In this document: piece after piece, positions 10,326-18,400 of the stretch
Layout: every line of letters begins with the position of its first letter
How positions within the stretch are numbered: position 1 is the first letter of the stretch
DNA from: a virus
Direction: 5' to 3' (one strand)
Virus record (IMG/VR): IMGVR_UViG_3300025115_000244
Location: 1-21,194 of that record
Length of the DNA stretch: 21,194 nucleotides
Position numbers and translations under genes: made by a program
Notes under the pieces: model-generated
What the model was told of the DNA's origin: nothing
The model's database searches: none
The model's input: only the letters and a program-made list of their open reading frames with translations

Positions 10326-12583
10326 TGGAAAATTCTAAGCGCCTTTTATTCGTAGGGACTCCACAAGATAAGGCATACCTGCCGCGCCTAAAGCCTCACA
10401 TTGGCACTGCATCTTGTGCAGTAATACTAGAGACTCCTTCTACATTATATGAACTGTCTAAGATTGCAGAAGCTAAGAATGCAGATGCAATCATTACTAC
10501 TTCTCCAGCATTGCTTCATAAATTAGTTCAGACAGCTGGCCGCCGCAAACCATCCATTGATAACTATGCTGGTTCTTTATTTACCTCAAACAACAGAGAG
10601 ATAGTATTCATACATCCTCTTGAGCATCTTATTACTGTACCTTATGGCGGCTTTCTTGCATCTCGTTACATCAGTAAACTAACTAATAGAAAAGCTTGGA
10701 AGAAATACCAACCATTCAATTGGACATTAGCTGAGCCATCTAACATTGAAGATATATTTAGGAGATACCAAAGTGCATACGCGATTGCAGTCGATATTGA
10801 AACCTTTTCTGATCCTCTTAGCATCCGTTGCGTCGGTTATACTGCTATCTTTCTTGACGGCAGTTTTCATTCTACTGTCATTCCGTGTGATTCAACCTTC
10901 AATCTTACTTGGATTCGAAAGTTCAACTATGAATTGCAGGCACCTAAGCTCCTTCAGAATGGAAAATACGACAACTCGTACTTATCAATGTACAACGCAG
11001 TTCTATACAACTATCTTTGGGACACAGCCACTCTCTTTCACAGTTGGTATTCAGAACTCCCAAAAGACCTCGCGTCGTTGAATAGCTTCTGTGTTCGTGA
11101 GTCAATGTATTGGAAAGATCTAGCAGACACATCAGACTTGCAGCAATACTATCTTTACAATGCAAAAGATACTTATGCAACAGCTTGTGTATGGTTAAGT
11201 ATGATGGCAGAGATGCCGCAGTGGGCGCTAGATAATTATGCAAATGAATTTCCTCTGTTATTTCCATGCCATCTGGCTGAGATGACTGGCATAAAAAGAG
11301 ATGTACCCTCATTGAGTATCCAGTGTAAAGAAGTAGAATCATCAATTGCATCCAAGAATGCCTCCCTTTCAAAACAACTAGGTGTTGCATCATTCAATGT
11401 AAACAGCCCCGTGCAGATGAAAGAACTACTGGCAATACTTGGATGTAAAGATCTTGAATCAGCTGATGCAAAGAATCTAGCAAAAGCAAAATTGCGCCAT
11501 CCTCTTAATGCACATATCATTAACCAAGTATTAGAAATTCGTAAGGAGAGAAAACTTGTCAGCACCTACCTCACCCCAGGAAAAGAATACAAAGGAAGAA
11601 TCTTATATTCTCTTAATCCGCATGGAACCGACACCGGAAGGCTTGCAAGTAAAGAGCATCATTTTTGGTGCGGACTCCAAATCCAAAATATTCCAAGAGG
11701 GTTTGTTGTTAAGCGAACCTTTATTGCAGATGATGGATTCCGCATCGCAGAATGCGATCTCGAACAAGCTGAATCCAGAGATACTGCCCATATTGCAGGG
11801 GATGAGAATCTCATTAGATCTGTCTCAGGCGATAAAGATTTTCACTCTCTCAACGCCTCGGCGTTTTTTGGAGTACCTTACGATAGCATCTACGATGATG
11901 CAAAGGGAAAAACAAAAGACAAATCTCTCAGAGATTTAGCAAAGAGAGTAAACCACGGCGCAAATTATAACATGGGAGCTGGGGTTCTAGTAGAGACAAT
12001 GGGAGAAGATAAGATTGCACAGGCTGCAAAGATTCTAAAACTCCCACGCCTCTGGACTTACAAGCAAATTGCTGAGTATCTATTAGGTCAATTCCATAAA
12101 ACATATCCAGCTATTTCTAAAATCTATTATCCAGGAGTTATTCATGAAGTCACTACCAGTAAGAGATTACACTCCACTGCCATTCACAGCTGCGAGTACC
12201 AAGCATCTAGTAACGGGTGGACTCGTTATTGCTTCGACGATCCTAGTAAGTCTAAGTCTGCTCTTAATGCTTATGTAGCACATCCGCCGCAATCGCTTAA
12301 TGCGATGACTCTCAACAAAGCTTTCATGAAAGTATTCTATGAAATCGCGATCCATCCCGATCACAGACATAATTTTAAACTCCTCGCCCAGATACATGAT
12401 TCGATACTATTCGAATTTAGGGAAGGTCATGGGTATCTGGCAGAAAAGGTCAAACAATGTATGGAAATCAGTGTCAGTATCAAAGGATACGATGGAAAAA
12501 CTAGAGAGTTTACTGTACCTGCCGCTCTCAAAGCGGGAGAAGATGGTAACGGAAGTCTTAACTGGGGAAGTACAGAAGCGTGA
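10325..12583 (+). CDS. Family A DNA polymerase (PolA-type) with 3'-5' exonuclease
   Basis: A 752-residue replicative polymerase of phage PolA type. Residues 1-145 form an N-terminal region I cannot assign. The exonuclease domain is intact: DIET (D157, E159), NGKYD (N212, D216) and YNAKD (Y278, D282). Polymerase domain: TGRL (437-440); motif A CDLEQAESR (D478, E483); motif B R536...K540-R-V-N543-H544-G545...Y548; and motif C QIHDS (H691, D692). H544 aligns without gaps with E. coli Pol I F762, and S693 replaces the usual Glu of HDE. There is no 5' nuclease domain, and none is seen elsewhere in the window. Translation seems to start at ATG 10325, inside the GTAAA repeat. Confidence 0.95.
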   Translation: MENSKRLLFVGTPQDKAYLPRLKPHIGTASCAVILETPSTLYELSKIAEAKNADAIITTSPALLHKLVQTAGRRKPSIDNYAGSLFTSNNREIVFIHPLEHLITVPYGGFLASRYISKLTNRKAWKKYQPFNWTLAEPSNIEDIFRRYQSAYAIAVDIETFSDPLSIRCVGYTAIFLDGSFHSTVIPCDSTFNLTWIRKFNYELQAPKLLQNGKYDNSYLSMYNAVLYNYLWDTATLFHSWYSELPKDLASLNSFCVRESMYWKDLADTSDLQQYYLYNAKDTYATACVWLSMMAEMPQWALDNYANEFPLLFPCHLAEMTGIKRDVPSLSIQCKEVESSIASKNASLSKQLGVASFNVNSPVQMKELLAILGCKDLESADAKNLAKAKLRHPLNAHIINQVLEIRKERKLVSTYLTPGKEYKGRILYSLNPHGTDTGRLASKEHHFWCGLQIQNIPRGFVVKRTFIADDGFRIAECDLEQAESRDTAHIAGDENLIRSVSGDKDFHSLNASAFFGVPYDSIYDDAKGKTKDKSLRDLAKRVNHGANYNMGAGVLVETMGEDKIAQAAKILKLPRLWTYKQIAEYLLGQFHKTYPAISKIYYPGVIHEVTTSKRLHSTAIHSCEYQASSNGWTRYCFDDPSKSKSALNAYVAHPPQSLNAMTLNKAFMKVFYEIAIHPDHRHNFKLLAQIHDSILFEFREGHGYLAEKVKQCMEISVSIKGYDGKTREFTVPAALKAGEDGNGSLNWGSTEA

Positions 12584-12594
12584 ATGTTTGAAGT

Positions 12595-12612
12595 AGATAC
12601 GGGAGATACGGG
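12595..12612 (+). repeat. 9-bp tandem duplication upstream of the helicase gene
   Basis: AGATACGGG occurs twice (12595-12603 and 12604-12612), followed by AGGTACTT. It creates a GGAGG at 12611-12615, but that lies about 20 nt from ATG 12636, too far for normal initiation. Confidence 0.8.
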
Positions 12613-12635
12613 AGGTACTTGAAAAGTAAACTAAT

Positions 12636-13871
12636 ATGAGAGAAGATTTCATTTCATCCTATTTAGCATACATAGGTGAATCTGAATCTCCCACAACATT
12701 TCATCGGTGGTCTTGCCTTGCAATTCTTGGCGCTTGGCTTGGCCGCCGATACTCGTTTCAGCATGGACATTTCACAGTTGCTTCTAACTTATATGTTATG
12801 CTGATGGGAGGCGCAGGTTCGCGCAAATCTACTGCAATTAAAATAGCAGCTAATCTAATAAGAAAAGCTGGATATGATTCAATAGCAGCAGAGAGAAGTA
12901 CCAAAGAGAAATTCTTAATGGATTTAGCAGGAGAAGGTTCCATTGAGGATACTAAAGATTTAATGGAACAAAATCTATTTGGTGATGCAGATCATATCTC
13001 AGAACTGCTAGTTGCAGCAGATGAATTCAATGTTTTTATTGGTAATGGTAATATAGAATTTCTTTCACTACTTGGCACACTATGGGATTACTCAGGTAAG
13101 TTTGAGGATAGAAAGAAAAATTCTAAATCATTATCAATAGTTGATCCAACAGTTTCAATTCTAGCAGGTAACACAGCAACAGGTTTCTCACTTGCATTTC
13201 CAGCAGAAGCAATTGGTCAAGGCATTTTTAGCAGACTGATTCTTATTCATGGCGAAAAAACTGATAAACGAATTACATTTCCAGAGCCTCCTTCACAAGA
13301 CACAGAAAGATTACTAATAGATATACTACATGCTATTCGTCAAGTTGCCTCTGGTAATGCAGTACTATCAGCAGATTCAAAGAAAATGCTAGATGCAATT
13401 TACAAATCATGGCGCGGCATAGAGGATGTTAGATTTGAATCATATGGTAATCGCCGCTTCTCTCAATTATTAAAACTGTGTCTATTGTGTAGTGCTGCTG
13501 CATTGAGAAATACAATCGAAGAAACTGATGTAATATATGCAAATACAATTCTTACACATGCAGAACATCTAATGCCAAAAGCTCTAGGTGAATTTGGTAA
13601 AGCAAGAAACAGTGATGTGGCTCATAAGGTAATATCACTTCTTGAAGCTGCATATGAACCTGTGACATTAAAAGTAATATGGAAGAATGTTCATAATGAC
13701 TTAGAAGATATAGGTGTGCTAAAAGATCTACTGGCAAATCTAACAATTGCAGATAAAGTAATCTCAACCAAAGGAGGATTTTTGGCTAAAAGGAAAGTAC
13801 TAGAAGAATTGAATACAGAATTTGTAGATTTTACTTTACTAACTCCTGAAGAAAGGGTATTTATATCATGA
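12636..13871 (+). CDS. DUF3987-like phage replicative helicase/ATPase
   Basis: A 411-residue RecA-fold ATPase resembling DUF3987-type phage helicases. The N-terminus FISSYLAYIGESESPTTFHR and then LGRRYSFQHG is typical of the group. Walker A GGAGSRKST is at 58-66, Walker B LLVAADEF at 124-131, and SILAGNTATGFS near 178 could be the sensor region. The C-terminal about 90 residues look like a winged-helix module (VISLLEAAYEPVTLKVIWKN). It probably acts as the replication-fork helicase with the polymerase just upstream. No primase domain is fused. The start at 12636 is the only ATG that keeps the family N-terminus, although the ribosome binding site is weak. It overlaps the next gene by ATGA. Confidence 0.82.
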   Translation: MREDFISSYLAYIGESESPTTFHRWSCLAILGAWLGRRYSFQHGHFTVASNLYVMLMGGAGSRKSTAIKIAANLIRKAGYDSIAAERSTKEKFLMDLAGEGSIEDTKDLMEQNLFGDADHISELLVAADEFNVFIGNGNIEFLSLLGTLWDYSGKFEDRKKNSKSLSIVDPTVSILAGNTATGFSLAFPAEAIGQGIFSRLILIHGEKTDKRITFPEPPSQDTERLLIDILHAIRQVASGNAVLSADSKKMLDAIYKSWRGIEDVRFESYGNRRFSQLLKLCLLCSAAALRNTIEETDVIYANTILTHAEHLMPKALGEFGKARNSDVAHKVISLLEAAYEPVTLKVIWKNVHNDLEDIGVLKDLLANLTIADKVISTKGGFLAKRKVLEELNTEFVDFTLLTPEERVFIS

Positions 13872-14422
13872 CTATTCTCTCATACACTGAGATCATTGAT
13901 CTAATCGAAGATGGTGTAATTGAAAATGCAGATTACGAGTGTGTTAATTCGGCATCATTAGATTTGCATCTAGGCAGTACATTGTTACTTGAAGGCAATG
14001 TGGGATTTGGCCCTGATAATCTCAAGTATCTCAATAAGAAATCCGCGCTTACACATGAGACACTAGTACTGGAAGCTGGAGGTAAATATGTAATGGCCCC
14101 CGGCGAATTCATACTAGCATCGACTCGTGAAATCTTCAACTTGCCTAACAATATCTCAGCTGAATACAAACTGAAATCAAGTATGGCACGTCTTGGATTA
14201 GACCATCTCAATGCAGGCTGGTGTGACGCAGGATGGAATGGCTCAGTTCTTACACTTGAATTGAAAAATACCACACAGCGTCATCGCATCGTACTTACTG
14301 ATGGTGATAAGATTGGACAGATTGTTTTCTATCGTCACAAAGAAGTGCCATTGGATAAGTCTTATGCAACTCGCGGCTCATACAATAATGACAAGCAAGC
14401 ACAAGGAGTTAAGACACGATGA
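13868..14422 (+). CDS. dcd: dCTP deaminase
   Basis: A 184-residue dCTP deaminase, converting dCTP to dUTP as the first step to dTTP. Visible: SASLDLHLG (28-36), the substrate block KSSMARLGLDH (103-113, equivalent to RSSLAR of E. coli Dcd, with Lys in place of the first Arg), GWCDAGWNG (117-125, usually GWIDPGFxG), the catalytic glutamate E131 in LTLEL, and IGQIVFYR (149-156). The length is normal for the family. Some family members also hydrolyse dUTP (DCD-DUT), and I cannot tell from the sequence whether this one does. It is coupled by ATGA to both neighbours, which places it in the polymerase/helicase operon. Confidence 0.92.
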   Translation: MTILSYTEIIDLIEDGVIENADYECVNSASLDLHLGSTLLLEGNVGFGPDNLKYLNKKSALTHETLVLEAGGKYVMAPGEFILASTREIFNLPNNISAEYKLKSSMARLGLDHLNAGWCDAGWNGSVLTLELKNTTQRHRIVLTDGDKIGQIVFYRHKEVPLDKSYATRGSYNNDKQAQGVKTR

Positions 14423-14616
14423 CACAGTTGATTGAATACTATAATGTTATAAAGCAAGGAGTAGTTGTAAAACAATATACTTCTGAGCTGCATACACTAA
14501 GTGTATTAAATGGATTAGTAGTAATTCAAAATAAAGACACGCGTAAGATTGATGCAGTTATTTCACCTAACGCATATGACTACATTGAAGTAGAAAGAGA
14601 GGAAGCAAATGATTGA
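14419..14616 (+). CDS. Unknown small protein (65 aa)
   Basis: A 65-residue protein coupled to dcd by ATGA (14419-14422). It is predicted mostly beta (NVIKQGVVVKQYTS, LNGLVVIQNK) with an acidic C-terminus (YIEVEREEAND), suggesting a small beta-barrel or wing-like fold. It has no recognised motif. Its last 8 bases overlap the start of the exonuclease gene, and its terminal codons supply that gene's AGAGGA ribosome binding site. Confidence 0.65.
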   Translation: MTQLIEYYNVIKQGVVVKQYTSELHTLSVLNGLVVIQNKDTRKIDAVISPNAYDYIEVEREEAND

Positions 14617-15142
14617 TTTAATGGTGGATCTTGAGACTCTTGGAACGCGGCCTGGCTCAGTCATCTTATCACTTGCTGCTGTACCTTTTAATACTGCATA
14701 TGCACTTGAGCCATTCTATGTAAAGATTTCTTCTCGCTCCTGTTTAGAAGAGGGACTTACAACAGACGCTAGGACAATTGCTTGGTGGGAAAAGCAGAGT
14801 AAAGAAGCATATGATGAAGCATTCTCAGGCACAGTAGGGATTATTGATGCACTAAATGATTTCTCAGAATACTGTGCTGCATTACCTGCCGCGCCAATGG
14901 TATGGGGAAATGGAGCAGACTTTGACAATGTACTACTAGCCGAAGTTTATAACAAATGCGGTATTAGGCAACCGTGGAAATACACAGACAGCCGTTGCTA
15001 TAGAACACTGAAGAATCTATTTCCTCAAGTACCTTATATCCAACCGAAAGTAAAACACAATGCATTACAAGACGCAAGTGCTCAAGCTCAACATGCCGAA
15101 AGGATACATCAGTGGTTACACAAAAGAGATAAAGGAGGATAA
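14609..15142 (+). CDS. DEDDh 3'-5' exonuclease (Rv2179c/exoribonuclease-like)
   Basis: A 177-residue exonuclease of the DnaQ-like superfamily. Visible catalytic set: D7 and E9 in MVDLETLG, D104 in NGADFDN, H150 in HNALQDA, and D155. The layout VDLETLGTRPGS...WGNGADFDN...HNALQDASAQA is that of the 3'-5' exoribonuclease Rv2179c-like family (Pfam PF16473), common in phages. The substrate could be RNA or ssDNA. PolA in this window has its own exonuclease, so proofreading is an unlikely role and RNA trimming or nucleotide salvage is more plausible (inference). Start at ATG 14609 with AGAGGA upstream. The stop TAA lies in the duplicated ribosome binding site of the next gene. Confidence 0.88.
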   Translation: MIDLMVDLETLGTRPGSVILSLAAVPFNTAYALEPFYVKISSRSCLEEGLTTDARTIAWWEKQSKEAYDEAFSGTVGIIDALNDFSEYCAALPAAPMVWGNGADFDNVLLAEVYNKCGIRQPWKYTDSRCYRTLKNLFPQVPYIQPKVKHNALQDASAQAQHAERIHQWLHKRDKGG

Positions 15143-15146
15143 AGGA
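15128..15146 (+). repeat. 9-bp direct repeat duplicating a Shine-Dalgarno
   Basis: GATAAAGGA occurs at 15128-15136 and 15138-15146, giving AAAGGAGG at correct spacing and a second AAAGG abutting ATG 15146. The repeat holds the stop codon of the exonuclease gene. Confidence 0.75.
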
Positions 15147-15397
15147 TGATAGTAGAAATGTTCCCTCCAGTTGTGATAGCTCTCAATGAAGAAGTAAGAA
15201 AGCATCCACTACTTCTTGCTGAACTATCTAAACTAGAGCAAACTAATGGCCAGTTAGATATGAGTATAATGGCCGGTACAGTAGCAGCTTACTGTGGAAT
15301 TGGTTTAGATGGATACTATCTTGAGGAAGATTTGATTGTTCTATTCCATCTATTGCTAAATGAACTACAAAAGAGAAGTGCAATAGTAATTCATTAA
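15146..15397 (+). CDS. Unknown small helical protein (83 aa)
   Basis: An 83-residue protein with AAAGGAGG (15131-15138) 7 nt before ATG 15146. It is helical throughout: VVIALNEEVRKHPLLLAELSKLE, then a Gly/Ala-containing turn (AGTVAAYCGIGLDGYY), then a leucine-rich C-terminal helix (LIVLFHLLLNELQKRS). The last helix is hydrophobic enough for dimerisation but too short and too charged at its edges for a clear membrane span. It is the last gene of the plus-strand block and stops just ahead of the bidirectional terminator. No family recognised. Confidence 0.65.
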   Translation: MIVEMFPPVVIALNEEVRKHPLLLAELSKLEQTNGQLDMSIMAGTVAAYCGIGLDGYYLEEDLIVLFHLLLNELQKRSAIVIH

Positions 15398-15418
15398 CTG
15401 AAAAGAAAATGCAGATAC

Positions 15419-15452
15419 AAAAAAGCCACCCTGTAAAAAGAGTGGCTTTTTT
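15419..15452. terminator. Bidirectional rho-independent terminator between convergent blocks
   Basis: AAAAAAGCCAC (15419-15429) and GTGGCTTTTTT (15442-15452) are exact reverse complements with a 12-nt loop. GCCAC/GTGGC is the stem, and the A/T runs give a U tract on either strand. It sits between the plus-strand genes and the minus-strand virion genes and serves both. Confidence 0.93.
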
Positions 15453-15492
15453 ATTTAGTTTAATTATTTTATATTAAACAGGTGGATACTCA

Positions 15493-18400
15493 TCACTCGC
15501 CTCCATTCATGAGAGTTTGTAGCATTTGAACATGCGGCGAATTACCTTTTTGCCTGAGTTGTTCCGCTTGCGACACGGTAGCATTCTTGTATAATCCAGC
15601 ATACCACTGTGCGAATTTATCTTGCTTACCGCCTGTGCGCGCATATGCTTCTGCAAATTCAGCAATCTGCGCTTCATCTGGTTCTTTACCACCTACAATA
15701 GATTGCTTAATTCCCTCAGATAATACTTTTCTTTTAGCTGCATCAGCTGTATTGTAAGTATTAATTCTATGCACTGCATCATTTACCATTGCTTCATCAA
15801 GTGGTTTAGCGCCAGCAATTCTCATAAGAGATGACAGCGACCACATATCATGTGCAATTAACATGTTGCCTTGCTGATTCATAGAAATGAGTTTCTTATC
15901 ATCTCTACCAGCAGCTTCAAGTACTTGTGCCATACCAGACAGCGGGCGTGAAATACCATTCTGCTCCACACCGCGCAAGAATGTACTCCACACATCAGCA
16001 CCCATAGATACCTTAGTATAAGCTTCCTTCATGTTACTGAAGAATCTGCTAGTCGCTTGATATATTGGAGTCTTAGTAGGATCAACAGGAAGCAGTGTAA
16101 CATGCCGCGGATTAATATCTCCACGAGAATACATATTAATCTTCAGGTCAGGGTGTGCAAGACCTAGGCCATTAGATAAGCCACCATACAGTAACCACTC
16201 TCCAGCCTCTTTACCACCAAGACTAAAGATAGAATCATACAGTGTCTTATGTTCCAGATTGCCACCAGCTTGCCCAATAAGATATGTATTAATGGCATTA
16301 AATGCTGGCAATCCATTCAGGCCGTACACAGATGCTTGCAACCCCATCATGGTTAATACATTACGGGAATTGCCATCCCCAATATGACGGAATACTTGTT
16401 GTAATAGGTTGAATTGATAGGTTTGGAATAATCCAATAGCCTGTCCAATCGGGCCTTGAAATACCACAGGACGCTGCGATGCAAGATAGTTACCTTGAGT
16501 TCTATTTACAAATGTATTAATATAACTCAGCGCAGATTTTTCATCCATCAATCCATGCTTCACTGCCACATCTGTAATATCTTTCATTACACCAGCAGCA
16601 ACATAGCGGTTAAATTCTTCTGCTAGTTTATTACCTGTCCACTTCTCTGCAGAGTCTCCAAGTCCTTTCATACTATCCATTGCTTTTTGCACAGCAGAAT
16701 TATCTCCGCGCGACAATGCAATAGAAATATGATCCAGTGTTTGATCGTACTGGTCAGTGATTGAGGAAATGAATCCATGCTTTTTATACCATTCACGCCC
16801 CGCCTTATCCCCATGGAACTTAGCGATCTGTTTTGCAATCAGCTTAGCAGGACTGGTAATGTAGTCATCAGTTCCAGGAACTTTTACTTTCATCAATGCT
16901 GCTAGTTCCCCAACTGCATCCTTATTACCAGCTTGAATGGCGCGAATTACAGCTTTAGTTTCCGATCCCAAAAGTACAACAGATCCAACAGTGTTATTGA
17001 GCGAGTTCATCCAGTCAGCTCGCAGTGCAAGAGTTGCAATTAGCGAGTTGACTTTATTAACAACACCGGACAGCACACCGCGCGGCACAGTTGCATTAGA
17101 TGCTTGATACAATGCCTCAGTTACTATTGGCCCTTTGTATCCTGCATTCTCAAGACTCTGTTGAATACTTACCAGGTCATCAGGATTCTTAGCGGCGTAG
17201 AATAGCTTACCTGCCTTATCTGCAAGCGTAGAGAAAGCATTGTCAGCGAATTTATTGATAGCATTCCAAAGAGGATATTCATCCATCTTAGAAATATCAA
17301 GTGCCATCTTCATCAAGTTAACTGCTGGATTATCTACAGCTTTCTCGGCATAAGCCAGTGGACTAATGTATCCAAACTTAGATTTGGCAGCCTGCACAGA
17401 TGGATCTGCAATAGCTCGGAAGCCTGCAAACTCAGGAGCATACTTATGTTCTACAAGAGTACGAACAAGAGCAGCATCGCGAGACTGATGCCAATCAAGA
17501 AAGTCTTTTACAATCTGCTTTGGATCAGTAACAGGAAGCAATGACTCAGAAGTACCTTTACGCGCAAGTGCAGTATTGATATAATTCTCTGACAGTGTTC
17601 TCTCAAACTCATACTGCCCGATAGACTTATAGTATTCTTCACTCTCAGTCTTGGTAAGAACTCGAATACCACGATCTCGTAATGTAGGATCAGTCATAAT
17701 ACTGTTACGCATCTGATCAAGAGTCTCTGCATCTTTTGCATAGATCATCTTAGAATGACCAGTAGAATTAACTGACTCGTCAATTACAAATGCGTAGTGC
17801 GGTGTATTTCTAGGGTCGCGCGGAATAGGATAGAAAACTCCTTCTTGGAATCTATCCTGATATCCATTGTCAGAATGTACTTTTTGCAATGTGGAGCGGC
17901 GACCTGTGTTTCGTGTGATATGAGAAGCAGCAAGCTCTCGCACTTCTGCTGATTTCAATTCTACCCTAAGTGGGAATCCTTTATCAGCGGCCTCAGCAAG
18001 AGATTCTTGATACTTAGTAATTGCTTTCTCAAAAGCTACCTCATTGATATAATCATCAATTACTGGAGCTTTGCCATACACCAAGGCCGCGCCATCATCT
18101 GCAAGGAAATACCTATTAGGCAATCCTCTCATTTTTTCATTGATGACAGACCATTCAATAGCAGCATCTTGATTGTTAGCAAGTTTCAGAAGTGTGGGGT
18201 TAAAGATCTCAGCAGTTTTCTCTTTTGCGGTTTTGATTAATCTATGAGCTACTTGTCCAGTATAAGAGAAGAATGAACTCCAAGTACCGTAGTTACCTCC
18301 CTCCGCTGTAAGTAAAGTGGCCCCCGTAGTGGTACCGATAGGAGCACCGCGCATACCAGTAGCATCAAGGAGTATTGTACCAGGTGCTATCTTATTAACT

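Noticed and set aside
10944-11393. A 149-codon minus-strand frame inside the DNA polymerase
   Set aside because: The plus frame encodes intact exonuclease and polymerase motifs; the opposite frame has no start signal or recognisable content.
3200-15000. Recurring GCCGC/CCGCGC islands in otherwise AT-rich genes
   Set aside because: They fall in ordinary coding context (paired Arg, Ala and Pro codons) on both strands. A rough expectation suggests only modest excess, so no specific signal is claimed without a genome-wide count.
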